This document shows, one piece after another, positions 24,885 through 32,771 of a stretch of DNA of 64,000 nucleotides. Each line of letters starts with the position of its first letter. The stretch's first letter is position 1. The DNA lies in the NCBI GenBank assembly GCA_023428025.1, contig JAEYZN010000012.1, positions 255,736 through 319,735 on the forward strand. The letters are read 5' to 3'. The notes under the pieces are model-generated. The model worked only from the letters and a program-made list of their open reading frames with translations, was not told the DNA's origin and did not search any database. The translations under genes and the position numbers were made by a program. The stretch is from Bacillota bacterium (lineage in GTDB: Bacteria > Bacillota > Clostridia > Christensenellales > SZUA-584).

Positions 24885-25184
24885 TTAATCATCCCCCATA
24901 TATACCTCATAGATCTGGTAAATGTAATCTTTGTACGAGCCGCTCTCCGGTACCGCCGGATCGTTGCTGCCCGCGCTCTGCAGCGCGTCCTCCAGCTGTG
25001 CCGGCACATCCGCACCGCTGAGCAGCGATATCAGCGGCGCGAGTATGATGATGGTGACCACAATGCCGATCACGACCGAGACGTATTTCTTGATCGCCGA
25101 ATCGGGCAGCAGCATGCCGATCACAGCGCTGAATATGATGGCCATCGTTACGGAAACCGCCCAAGTGTTTACAAGCTCCTGCAT
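24885..25184 (-). CDS. spoIIIAF: Stage III sporulation protein AF, short form
   Basis: A 99-residue protein with two membrane segments (about 11-29 and 37-55), in the AF position between spoIIIAE and spoIIIAG. It matches only the N-terminal membrane part of SpoIIIAF, which is about 200 residues in Bacillus; the C-terminal soluble domain is shortened to a 40-residue acidic tail. I see no frameshift, so this appears to be a naturally short version. Confidence 0.85.
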   Translation of the reverse strand: MQELVNTWAVSVTMAIIFSAVIGMLLPDSAIKKYVSVVIGIVVTIIILAPLISLLSGADVPAQLEDALQSAGSNDPAVPESGSYKDYIYQIYEVYMGDD

Positions 25185-25188
25185 AATC

Positions 25189-26394
25189 TCACCTTAACAT
25201 GATGTTGGCGTTGCCTGCCCCGATGATGACCGCCGTGGTCACAAAGAACATGATCGCCGCCGCCAGCACCGCGACGAACAGCAGCATCAGCACATCCGCC
25301 GCGTCCTGCGCAAACTTGCCCATCTCGCCGCCCGCAATGGGCTCCAAAATCGCGCCCGTCAGTTTGAACAGAAAGTAATGGGCCAGTATCGCGAGCGCCG
25401 GGGATATCACGATGGCGGCGATGATGATGATGCCCGCGATGCCCACGGCGTTCTTGATGAGCAGCGTGCACGAGATCACCACATCCACCGACTGCGCGAA
25501 CAGGCCGCCCACGATGGGTACGAACTTGTCGATCGTAAACTTCGCTGTCTTGATGGACACGCCGTCGAAGGACGACCCCAGCAGCCCTTGTATGGCGATG
25601 ATGCCGATGAACACCGTGAGACCGATACCCACTCCCCACTTGACAATACTCTTCAAAAGCGCGCAGAAGCCGCTGAGCTTGATCGTGGTGGAGAAATGGT
25701 TGATGATCGTAAACACTGTCAGCACGATGATGAGAGGCAGCACGAAGCCCTTGAAGAATATCGTGATGCCCGTGGTCAGAAACACCGTGGCCGGGCTCAA
25801 TATCGCAGCGGACGTGATGCCGCCCAGCGCCGTCAGCAGCGAGATCATCAGCGGGAAAAATTCGCCGGTGAAAGACGTCATCTTCTCCACCGCGCCCGAA
25901 CCGATGGAGAACGCCGAAGCCAGTATGCCCAGCGTCATGGTGCCGACGATCACAAACTGGGCCGTCTGCGCCGCCTTGCTGACCCCCGTTTCCCCGAACG
26001 ACGGCTTAAAGTGCGAGATGATGCTGAATATCAGCGCGACGATGATGATCTGCACGACAGCGGGAATGCTCTGTTTCAGCCCGGCGAACAGTGCGTTCAG
26101 CACCATGCCGTATACATCCGCCGCGTTGAATGTGGCGCCGCCCTGGGCCAGCATGGTGATGAAGCTGCCAAGGCTCGCTCCATCCGTGACCGGCGCCAGT
26201 GTCCGCGCATACTCGTTGTAGTATTCCTCCAGCTCGTGCAGATCCGCCGTGGTCAGCGCATTCTCTATATTCTCGCTGATCTCGTCCTCAATCTCGTCAG
26301 TTATGGCCTTCTCCAACTCGTCGTCCGCCAACGCCAGGCGCGGCGCCATGAATACGCAAAGCAGAACGGCGAATATGATCCATAATTTCTTCAT
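25189..26394 (-). CDS. spoIIIAE: Stage III sporulation protein AE
   Basis: SpoIIIAE, 401 residues, the polytopic membrane component of the SpoIIIA complex. A signal peptide (about 1-23, ending ALA) precedes an acidic helical region and about eight membrane segments from residue 95 on. The run LLTALGGITSAAILSPATVF and the GGLFAQSVDVVISCTLLIKN loop are typical. It follows spoIIIAD by 4 bp. Confidence 0.95.
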   Translation of the reverse strand: MKKLWIIFAVLLCVFMAPRLALADDELEKAITDEIEDEISENIENALTTADLHELEEYYNEYARTLAPVTDGASLGSFITMLAQGGATFNAADVYGMVLNALFAGLKQSIPAVVQIIIVALIFSIISHFKPSFGETGVSKAAQTAQFVIVGTMTLGILASAFSIGSGAVEKMTSFTGEFFPLMISLLTALGGITSAAILSPATVFLTTGITIFFKGFVLPLIIVLTVFTIINHFSTTIKLSGFCALLKSIVKWGVGIGLTVFIGIIAIQGLLGSSFDGVSIKTAKFTIDKFVPIVGGLFAQSVDVVISCTLLIKNAVGIAGIIIIAAIVISPALAILAHYFLFKLTGAILEPIAGGEMGKFAQDAADVLMLLFVAVLAAAIMFFVTTAVIIGAGNANIMLR

Positions 26395-26398
26395 GCGT

Positions 26399-26785
26399 TT
26401 ATCCCAGCATTCCCAGCACCATCGTCAGAAACGACGTGATCACCGGCAGCGACAGCACGATGATAAACACCCGTCCGGCTATCTCCACCTTGGCCGCCAG
26501 CGAACTCTCGCCGGTGTCTTTAAGCACCTGCACGGCGAATTCGCAGATATAGGCGATGCCCACGATCTTCAATACAATGGCGATGCTTTCGTACGGTATT
26601 TGATAACGGTTCACGATATCCCGCAGGTAGTCGACAGCCACCACCAGGTAATCCAGCACATAGATGAAAATCACGATGCCCGCGATCAAGCTCACCTGCA
26701 TGCCCAGCTCCGGCTGCTTTTGACGTATTGTGACCACCAGTACGCCCGCGACGATACCGATCAGCGCGATGTTGATAATTTCCAT
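26399..26785 (-). CDS. spoIIIAD: Stage III sporulation protein AD
   Basis: SpoIIIAD, 128 residues with four membrane segments. Conserved stretches are ALIGIVAGVLVVTIRQKQPELG, ALVLKIVGIAYICEFAVQ-like (here IVLKIVGIAYICEFAVQ) and the Glu-containing AAKVEIAGRVFIIVLSLPVI. It lies 3 bp after spoIIIAC. It belongs to the membrane base of the sporulation channel. Confidence 0.95.
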   Translation of the reverse strand: MEIINIALIGIVAGVLVVTIRQKQPELGMQVSLIAGIVIFIYVLDYLVVAVDYLRDIVNRYQIPYESIAIVLKIVGIAYICEFAVQVLKDTGESSLAAKVEIAGRVFIIVLSLPVITSFLTMVLGMLG

Positions 26786-26788
26786 GGC

Positions 26789-26986
26789 TCAATACAGGTT
26801 GAATATTCGCCGGACGCTTTCAAACAGGTTGCTGACCAGATCCACCACCATCAGCAGCACGATGATCAGCCCGGCGATGGTAACCATCGTCGCCATCTCC
26901 TCGCGGCCCGCCTTCACCAGCAGTTGGTTGAGTATCGCAATCAGTATCCCGATGGCCGCAATTCTGAAAATAAGATCGATGTCCAA
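26789..26986 (-). CDS. spoIIIAC: Stage III sporulation protein AC
   Basis: SpoIIIAC, 65 residues, two membrane segments. The stretch FRIAAIGILIAILNQLLVKA and the final DLVSNLFESVRRIFNLY are close to the family consensus. Shine-Dalgarno AGGAGGGGG-like sequence precedes the start. Confidence 0.95.
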   Translation of the reverse strand: MDIDLIFRIAAIGILIAILNQLLVKAGREEMATMVTIAGLIIVLLMVVDLVSNLFESVRRIFNLY

Positions 26987-27004
26987 GATAGATGCCCCCT
27001 CCTT

Positions 27005-27514
27005 TTATATGACCAGCAGCGCGATCATTAACCCGGCCAGCACGCCGGCTGTGTTATACAGCTTGTTCTTCTTGTTCTTCTCCTGCTCCAGTGTGGCGAT
27101 ATATCCGGCGAGCTGTTTTAAATAAATCGACGCCTGCTTCTCGCTGGGGTTGGTGCACAGTGCCTCCAGCGCTTCGCCTCCCTCCGCCAGCAGCACCACA
27201 TCCGTTTTGCTGAGCGAGGTCTGAATATCCCGGCACTGCGCCAGGCTCTTCTTCCATATCTGCTCCAGCTTTAATTGCGGGTATTGCCTCAGCATCATGG
27301 CGCACTGGTGAAACAGCGGGTTTACTGATTCGCTGCGACATTCGGACAGCGCTTTGTAAAGCTCCAGCCCCAGCGCCACCACCTTGTCCGAAAGCTGAGT
27401 CATGGCGGACAGGTAGTCCCGGAAAAATTCCAGACGCTGCGACATCCTTCTGGACAACAGCCTGCCGATATACGCGCTGATCACGACGATCAGGAAACAC
27501 AGCGCCAGCTTCAT
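27005..27514 (-). CDS. spoIIIAB: Stage III sporulation protein AB
   Basis: SpoIIIAB, 169 residues. An N-terminal membrane segment (about 2-18), a long helical cytoplasmic or periplasmic region (GRLLSRRMSQRLEFFRDYL) and a C-terminal membrane segment give the GspF-like half fold of the family. It overlaps spoIIIAA by 4 bp. Confidence 0.93.
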   Translation of the reverse strand: MKLALCFLIVVISAYIGRLLSRRMSQRLEFFRDYLSAMTQLSDKVVALGLELYKALSECRSESVNPLFHQCAMMLRQYPQLKLEQIWKKSLAQCRDIQTSLSKTDVVLLAEGGEALEALCTNPSEKQASIYLKQLAGYIATLEQEKNKKNKLYNTAGVLAGLMIALLVI

Positions 27515-28503
27515 ACCGCCACCGCCTCCGCACAGGAAAGCCGGAACGGCGTGTTCAGGTGAGGCTGTCCCAGTGCATCATGCACCTGCTGTATTGTGAT
27601 GCGTCCAAGAGATGCCGACAGCACCACATAGGCGTCGAACAGCCGCTCGTCGAACAGCCGCCGGAAAAACATCCTGTTCAGCAGTGAGTCCAGGTCCGGC
27701 GCGTGCGCCGTCGCGATCATCACCACGCCGCTGTTGGCCACTTCCTTCAGCGCGTCCAGATCCTCGGATTTGCCGATCTCGTCCGTGATGATCACGTCGG
27801 GAGACAGCGAGCGCAGCGCCATGAACACGCCGGTCGCCTTCAGCACGCCGGATATCACGTCCGTCTCGCGCCCCACATCGAACAGCGGGCAGCCATACAG
27901 CGATGCGGCCAGTTCCTGCCGCTCGTCGATCAGCGACACCTTGCCGGGCTGAAGCCCGATACCGCTGCCCGCGCTGCGCGCGATATCGCGGGCGATAGTG
28001 GTCTTGCCGAGCTTGGGAGACGATATGATCAGCGTGTTGGCAAGCCTGCCGTTATTCGAGATATACGGCAGCAGCCTCTGGCAGATGCCTGTCGCTTCGC
28101 GCGGTATACGAAAATTGATGCCGCTCACGCTCTTGTAGGTTTTCAGCTGGCCGTTCGTGAGCATCGCGCTGCCGGACAGACCGGCGCGTATGCCGCTGCT
28201 GAGCGTCAGGAAGCCCTGGCGGATTTCGTCTTCATAGGCGTAGGGCGATTTGCCGGTGATGGCGCTGAACGTCTGCTCGATATCCGCCTCGGTGACCTTC
28301 AGGCCGATTGCCTCGTCGGCCCGTCCGTCCGATGAGACGCAATAGCCGCGTTCGCCGGTATAGATCATCAGCGGCTTGTTCGCACGCAGCCGGAGTTCCT
28401 CAACAAACGGCAGTATGCTGGCTGTGACAGCGGTGAGCGCCCGGTGGATATGGGCTGGCAGATACTTCTCCAGGACTTTTGTCCAGTCAATCATTTGTTT
28501 CAT
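27511..28503 (-). CDS. spoIIIAA: Stage III sporulation protein AA (ATPase)
   Basis: SpoIIIAA, about 330 residues, a secretion-type AAA ATPase thought to energise the SpoIIIA complex. Walker A is SSPKLGKTTIARD, Walker B VIITDEIGKSEDL, and the N-terminal part has FVEELRLRANKPLMIYTGERG. The ATG at 28503 is preferred over upstream in-frame starts, which would lie in the preceding terminator; no strong ribosome-binding site is visible, and an ATG three codons further in is possible. Confidence 0.94.
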   Translation of the reverse strand: MKQMIDWTKVLEKYLPAHIHRALTAVTASILPFVEELRLRANKPLMIYTGERGYCVSSDGRADEAIGLKVTEADIEQTFSAITGKSPYAYEDEIRQGFLTLSSGIRAGLSGSAMLTNGQLKTYKSVSGINFRIPREATGICQRLLPYISNNGRLANTLIISSPKLGKTTIARDIARSAGSGIGLQPGKVSLIDERQELAASLYGCPLFDVGRETDVISGVLKATGVFMALRSLSPDVIITDEIGKSEDLDALKEVANSGVVMIATAHAPDLDSLLNRMFFRRLFDERLFDAYVVLSASLGRITIQQVHDALGQPHLNTPFRLSCAEAVAV

Positions 28504-28520
28504 GGTAATGTATATGAGGG

Positions 28521-28528
28521 CTTGTATG
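28521..28528 (-). promoter_or_regulatory. Possible SigE -10 element of the spoIIIA operon
   Basis: CATACAAG on the minus strand, 17 bases before the spoIIIAA start, matches the SigE -10 consensus CATACAnT at seven of eight positions. No convincing SigE -35 lies 14 bp upstream. The operon is known to be SigE-controlled in other spore formers, so this is a reasonable but weak candidate. Confidence 0.3.
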
Positions 28529-28544
28529 CGTTTATTAACAGACA

Positions 28545-28585
28545 ACAAAAAAAGCCGGGCATATGTATTCACACATAACCGGCTT
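28545..28585 (-). terminator. Terminator after the BMC gene
   Basis: Stem AAGCCGG (28552-28558) with CCGGCTT (28579-28585) and further inner pairs, followed on the minus strand by a run of seven T. It ends the regulator-glpK-deoC-BMC unit just before spoIIIAA. Confidence 0.82.
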
Positions 28586-28608
28586 GATTTTGAGACGCTA
28601 AGCTGTCT

Positions 28609-28884
28609 TTATTTTTCGGGAAGAATGCCTTCCACATCGGTATGGGGGCGCGGGATCACGTGCACGCTCACCAGCTCGCCCACGCGCTTGGCCGCTGCCG
28701 CACCGGCATCCACAGACGCCTTCACAGCGCCGACGTCGCCGCGGACCATTACTGTCACCAGACCGCTGCCGATCTTCTCTTTGCCGATCAGCGTCACGTT
28801 CGCCGCTTTCACCATCGCGTCAGCCGCTTCGATCGCGCCGATAAGGCCCTTCGTTTCCACCATGCCCAAAGCTTCTTTAGTCAT
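28609..28884 (-). CDS. BMC-H microcompartment shell protein (EutM/PduA-like)
   Basis: A 91-residue single-domain bacterial microcompartment shell protein that forms hexamers. The whole BMC fold is present: ALGMVETKGLIGAIEAADAM, the pore segment KIGSGLVTVMVRGDVGAV with a PduA-like GSG pore loop, and SVHVIPRPHTDVEGILP. Shine-Dalgarno GGGAGG is good. It directly follows deoC. No pentamer (BMC-P) or trimer (BMC-T) gene is in the window, so this must be a satellite locus or the hexamer works without them. Confidence 0.95.
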   Translation of the reverse strand: MTKEALGMVETKGLIGAIEAADAMVKAANVTLIGKEKIGSGLVTVMVRGDVGAVKASVDAGAAAAKRVGELVSVHVIPRPHTDVEGILPEK

Positions 28885-28907
28885 TATTTAAAGTCCTCCC
28901 ATTCAAA

Positions 28908-29732
28908 TCAATATTGTGATTTCATTATTGTCACGTTGCCTGTCGGGCAGGTGCCCTGGCAGCGTCCGCAGTTGACGCAGTTCGATTTCTCGGAAGAACC
29001 GGAAACGATCTTCGCGCCGGAGCTGGTGCCCAAACGGGTCGCGCCCGCCTTGATCATCGCCACGGCGGAATCATAGTCCTTCACACCGCCCGAGGCTTTC
29101 ACGCCCATTACAGGGCCAACAGTCTGTCTCATCAGACGGACGTCTTCCACCGTCGCGCCGCCTGTGGAGAAACCGGTGGAGGTCTTGACGAAATCCGCCC
29201 CGGCCAGCTTGGAGATGGTGCAGGCTTTCACCTTTTCCTCGTCCGTCAGCAGGCAGGTCTCGATGATGACCTTGACCAGCGCGCGGCCCTTCGCGGCGCC
29301 CACAACAGCCTCGATGTCCCTTTTCACGAGCGCCCAGTTACCGGACTTCACAGCGCCCACGTTGATGACCATGTCCACTTCCTTCGCGCCGTTCAGAATA
29401 ACGGTGTTGGTCTCCTCCGCTTTCACTTCAGGCGTTGTGGCTCCCAGCGGGAAACCGACCACCACACAGGGGGCGACGCCGCTGCCCGCGAGCTGCTCAG
29501 CCACAAATTTAATATAGCTGGGGTTCACGCAGACACTGGCAAAATGATACTTCTTTGCTTCGTCGCAAACTTTACGTATCTGGTCTTCGGATGCGTCCGG
29601 CTTCAAAAGCGTGTGGTCCACGTACTTTGCCAGCGAGGCAGGCGAATAATCTTCGCTCTGGGCTTGTCCGGCTCCGGTGATACGCGCACACACTTCTTCC
29701 GTGACTTGTCTGATGAGTTCGTTAAGATCCAT
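28908..29732 (-). CDS. deoC: Deoxyribose-phosphate aldolase with BMC-targeting helix and Fe-S tail
   Basis: DeoC, 274 residues, cleaves 2-deoxyribose 5-phosphate to acetaldehyde and glyceraldehyde 3-phosphate. The Schiff-base Lys183 (DFVKTSTGF), Asp120 (KEVDMVINVG) and Lys212 (MGVKASGGV) are intact. Two additions are unusual. The N-terminal 30 residues form an amphipathic helix (MDLNELIRQVTEEVCARI) and a flexible linker, like microcompartment encapsulation peptides. The C-terminal tail has CVNCGRCQGTCP (Cys252, 255, 258, 262), a 4Fe-4S-type motif foreign to normal DeoC. With the adjacent shell gene this points to an encapsulated aldolase. GGAGG lies about 13 bases before the ATG. Confidence 0.93.
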   Translation of the reverse strand: MDLNELIRQVTEEVCARITGAGQAQSEDYSPASLAKYVDHTLLKPDASEDQIRKVCDEAKKYHFASVCVNPSYIKFVAEQLAGSGVAPCVVVGFPLGATTPEVKAEETNTVILNGAKEVDMVINVGAVKSGNWALVKRDIEAVVGAAKGRALVKVIIETCLLTDEEKVKACTISKLAGADFVKTSTGFSTGGATVEDVRLMRQTVGPVMGVKASGGVKDYDSAVAMIKAGATRLGTSSGAKIVSGSSEKSNCVNCGRCQGTCPTGNVTIMKSQY

Positions 29733-29863
29733 AAAAGCTTTTCTACCTCCATAAAAATATATAAAATTAGAAAATAAGTTTATTTATATCTTGAAAAAAT
29801 TCTCGCGCCCGTATAAAATAAATTCAGTAATGACCAATTCCCCATAACATAATATATTGTTTG

Positions 29864-29902
29864 GCAGCAGGCTGCAACGAATTTTTCGTTGCAGCTTGTT
29901 GC
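29864..29902. repeat. Long inverted repeat between glpK and deoC
   Basis: Perfect 11-bp stem GCTGCAACGAA/TTCGTTGCAGC around a TTT loop, extended by GCAGCA/TGTTGC to a stem of about 18 bp with few mismatches. No T-run follows on either strand, so it is more likely an mRNA-processing or attenuating hairpin, or an operator, than a simple terminator. The rest of the 216-bp gap is AT-rich. Confidence 0.75.
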
Positions 29903-29948
29903 TTAACCGGATTTTCTATACGTACGAATTTTTCTCGATACAAACAAC

Positions 29949-31445
29949 TTATTCCCTGGCCCAATTAAACGAGCGTTCCACCGCGCGCTTCCATCCCGCA
30001 TACAGAGCTTCGCGCTTGTCTTCGCTCATGTTCGGTTCAAACACACGCGCCACCTTCCACTGCTTGGCGATCTCGTTCTGATCCTTCCAGAAGCCCACGC
30101 CCAGGCCCGCGAGATAAGCCGCGCCCAGCGCCGCCATCTCGGTGACCACCGGCTTCTGAATCGGAATGCCGAGAATATCCGCCTGGAACTGCATCAGAAA
30201 ATCGCTGGCTGTCGCGCCGCCGTCCACACGCAGCGCCGAGGCCTTCTGCCCCGAATCCTTCTCCATGCAGTCCAGCACGTCGCGCGTCTGATAAGCGATG
30301 GCTTCCAAGGCGCTTCTGGCGATGTGCTCGTGCGTGGTGCCGCGCGTGATGCCGATGATGGTGCCGCGCGCGTACATATCCCAATACGGCGCGCAAAGCC
30401 CCACGAACGCAGGCACCATATAAACGCCTGCCGTATCCTCCACACGGGCCGCCAGTTCACTGACTTCCGCGGAGTTCTTGATGATCTTCAGGCCATCGCG
30501 CAGCCACTGGATGGCCGCGCCACCCACAAATATAACGCCTTCAAACGCGTACTCCGTTTTGTTTGGCAGCACCCAGCCCAGGTCGGTCGTCAGGCCGTTC
30601 TTGCTCAGCTTAAGCTCCTCGCCGATGTTCATCATCAACGCGAGCGAGGTGCCGTAGGTATTCTTCGCCATGCCGGGCTCGAAGCAGGTCTGCCCGAACG
30701 TGGCTGCGTGCTGGTCGCCCGCGTCGCCCGCCACCGGTACGGCTTCGCCAAAGAAAACATCCTTGCTGGTCATCGTCAGTATGCCGCTGGACGGTTTGAG
30801 CTGAGGCAGTATGTCCACCGGTATCTCCAGCGCGTTCATGATCTTCTCGTCCCACTTGAGCGTATGGATGTCAAGAAGCAGCGTGCGGGAAGCGTTCGTA
30901 TAATCCTCCACATGCTCGCCGCCGGACAGCTTATACATCAGCCAGCTGTCGATATTGCCGAAGCAGACCTTGCCCGCCTTCACCTTCTCCTTCACGCCGG
31001 GCACATTGTCGATGATCCATTTGATCTTTGTTCCGGAGAAATAAGCGTCTATCAAAAGGCCGGTTCTCTCGCGGATATAATCCTCCAGCCCCATCGCCTT
31101 CAAGTCCTCGCAGATGCCGGCAGACTGTCTGGACTGCCATACGATCGCGTAATACAAAGGCTCGCCGGTGTCGCGGTCCCACAGTATCGTCGTCTCGCGC
31201 TGGCAGGTGATGCCGATCGCCGCCACTTCCGCCGCGCTGGTTTTGCCTTTCTCGAATACTTCGGCGGCGCATTCCATCGTGGTATCCCAGTATTCCTTCG
31301 GGTCATGCTCCACCCAGCCGGGCTTCTGGAAAATCTGCCTGATCTCCCGATAGGCCGACGCATGGATCTGCCCGTCACGGTTGAACAGCACAACACGCGT
31401 TCCGGTCGTCCCCTGGTCGATCGCCATAATAAAACGCTTTTCCAT
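29949..31445 (-). CDS. glpK: Glycerol kinase
   Basis: FGGY-family kinase of 498 residues, closely like GlpK, which phosphorylates glycerol to glycerol 3-phosphate. The glycerol-contacting residues of the E. coli enzyme appear conserved: Arg-Glu in TCQRETTILW, Tyr in DAYFSGTKIKW and Asp-Gln in AGDQHAA. The ATP site shows AKNTYGTS and ALRVDGGATASDFLMQF. GGAGGAG precedes the ATG. It lies between a SorC-type regulator and deoC, not beside glpF or glpD, so its metabolic partner here may be the triose or glycerol formed near the DeoC reaction. Confidence 0.9.
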   Translation of the reverse strand: MEKRFIMAIDQGTTGTRVVLFNRDGQIHASAYREIRQIFQKPGWVEHDPKEYWDTTMECAAEVFEKGKTSAAEVAAIGITCQRETTILWDRDTGEPLYYAIVWQSRQSAGICEDLKAMGLEDYIRERTGLLIDAYFSGTKIKWIIDNVPGVKEKVKAGKVCFGNIDSWLMYKLSGGEHVEDYTNASRTLLLDIHTLKWDEKIMNALEIPVDILPQLKPSSGILTMTSKDVFFGEAVPVAGDAGDQHAATFGQTCFEPGMAKNTYGTSLALMMNIGEELKLSKNGLTTDLGWVLPNKTEYAFEGVIFVGGAAIQWLRDGLKIIKNSAEVSELAARVEDTAGVYMVPAFVGLCAPYWDMYARGTIIGITRGTTHEHIARSALEAIAYQTRDVLDCMEKDSGQKASALRVDGGATASDFLMQFQADILGIPIQKPVVTEMAALGAAYLAGLGVGFWKDQNEIAKQWKVARVFEPNMSEDKREALYAGWKRAVERSFNWARE

Positions 31446-31487
31446 CGAACTCCTCCTTATCAGAACATTACAGCCAAAGCTACAAAA

Positions 31488-32468
31488 CTAATATCCCAGT
31501 TCCTCACACCGCTTGAGCACATATGACGCCGTCATTTCGTCCATATACAGCGATGTCATATAGCCCCCCGTCAGCGCGCCGATCACGGCGTCTGCCTTTT
31601 CTATGCCCACGGCGATGCCGATACGGTGCTTCTTTTGTTTGAGTTCCACTAGGTCTATGCCGATGGTGCGCTCCTCGTAATCGTCATCCACCACATTGCC
31701 TTTTATGTCAAAGTATCTGGAACAGATATCGCCCACCGCACCCTTTGCGGCCAGTTTTTTAACGTCGTCAGAGGTGATCGCGCCGCGTTCGACCAGCACG
31801 GACTGATCGGAAAGCTGGCCGATACCGAATACCGCAATGCTGGCGTCTCTGGCCATTTTCAATACGTTTTTGATACGCGAATCCCTTTTGATCGCCTCGG
31901 CGATCTCTTCATCATCCACCAAAGCAGGTGCAGCGAGGATATAGCCAACGCCCGAATATGCTTCCGTGAAACGCTCCAGTATACCCGCTGTCTTTGTGGA
32001 CAGCACGCTGGTCGCGATGGAGCCGTTGAGTTGGGCGATCTTGATGCCTTTCTTTGGTGGAACAGGCGGCACCAGCAGTGTCGACAGCTTCTCCACCGTA
32101 CGCCCCCAGGAAACGCTGACGATATCCTGATCGGAGATAAACCGGTTGAGGTCCTGCGCGACCGTGCGGCAGGTATCAATCAGCCGGACATCCCTGTCGT
32201 CCACCATCTTAGGTACGATAAAAAGGTGTTCTATATCGAAAATTTTCTTGATCAGCTGCTCTTGCTGGGCGACGGATTTGACCGGATAGATGATCTCATG
32301 GCGCACATATCCCAGAATTGTGGCTTTTTTGAGCATTCTGGATACGGAGGACTTTGAAATATCCTCCTCAAGAGATATCTCTTCCTGAGACATGTTCAGC
32401 TCGTAATATTTCTTTGCGATTCGGATCATGGCATTGATATCGTTAATTTTCAGGTTTTCCAGGTCCAT
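31488..32468 (-). CDS. SorC/DeoR-like sugar-binding transcriptional regulator
   Basis: SorC-family regulator of about 326 residues. An N-terminal helix-turn-helix (LNMSQEEISLEEDISKSSVS, then RMLKKA) is followed by a sugar-phosphate-isomerase-like effector domain (VSVSWGRTVEKLSTL, GVGYILAAPALVDDEEIA, GIAVGIEKADAVIGALTGG). The B. subtilis deoxyribonucleoside regulator DeoR belongs to this family, and here the gene heads a unit with deoC. ATG at 32468 is preferred with AAGGAG upstream; a GTG one codon earlier is possible. Likely controls this locus in response to a sugar phosphate such as deoxyribose 5-phosphate. Confidence 0.87.
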   Translation of the reverse strand: MDLENLKINDINAMIRIAKKYYELNMSQEEISLEEDISKSSVSRMLKKATILGYVRHEIIYPVKSVAQQEQLIKKIFDIEHLFIVPKMVDDRDVRLIDTCRTVAQDLNRFISDQDIVSVSWGRTVEKLSTLLVPPVPPKKGIKIAQLNGSIATSVLSTKTAGILERFTEAYSGVGYILAAPALVDDEEIAEAIKRDSRIKNVLKMARDASIAVFGIGQLSDQSVLVERGAITSDDVKKLAAKGAVGDICSRYFDIKGNVVDDDYEERTIGIDLVELKQKKHRIGIAVGIEKADAVIGALTGGYMTSLYMDEMTASYVLKRCEELGY

Positions 32469-32615
32469 CACTCCTTCTCCTTGTATACAATGAGATACCG
32501 TATTTTATTTTATCACTATGATGGTGTTATTTGTTTTACCTCACAAAGAAAGTCGAGCCAATCAGAAGGCGTCCTGCTCGGCCCAACTATTCATTGCACT
32601 GGTTACTACACTATC

Positions 32616-32637
32616 CAAATTTCATATATTGAAATTG
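32616..32637. promoter_or_regulatory. Candidate operator upstream of the SorC-type regulator
   Basis: Imperfect palindrome around ATTTCA-ATATA-TGAAAT, about 150 bp upstream of the regulator gene. The half-site resembles the TTCAAT/ATTGAA halves reported for DeoR of B. subtilis. The rest of the 32472-32725 gap is AT-rich with no other clear element. Confidence 0.4.
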
Positions 32638-32725
32638 TATTCATAAACTTATTCTATACTCATATTTAAAATCCTGCAACAGAAAATAAAAATAAATTCA
32701 ATCTGTGAAATTATTCTCGAAAAAC

Positions 32726-32750
32726 AAAAAGCAGCTGCGCGCTGCTTTTT
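32726..32750. terminator. Terminator after leuD
   Basis: Stem AAAAAGCAGC/GCTGCTTTTT with loop TGCGC, 22 bp after the leuD stop; A/T runs on both sides allow it to work in either direction. Confidence 0.88.
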
Positions 32751-32771
32751 GGAAGTATCTATGCGATTTAT

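Noticed and set aside
25378..26385. 335-codon open frame opposite spoIIIAE
   Set aside because: Its translation is rich in Asp, His and Arg with no structure; mirrors the hydrophobic SpoIIIAE.
30324..31526. 400-codon open frame opposite glpK
   Set aside because: It is the antisense shadow of a well-conserved glycerol kinase; no ribosome-binding site or family match.
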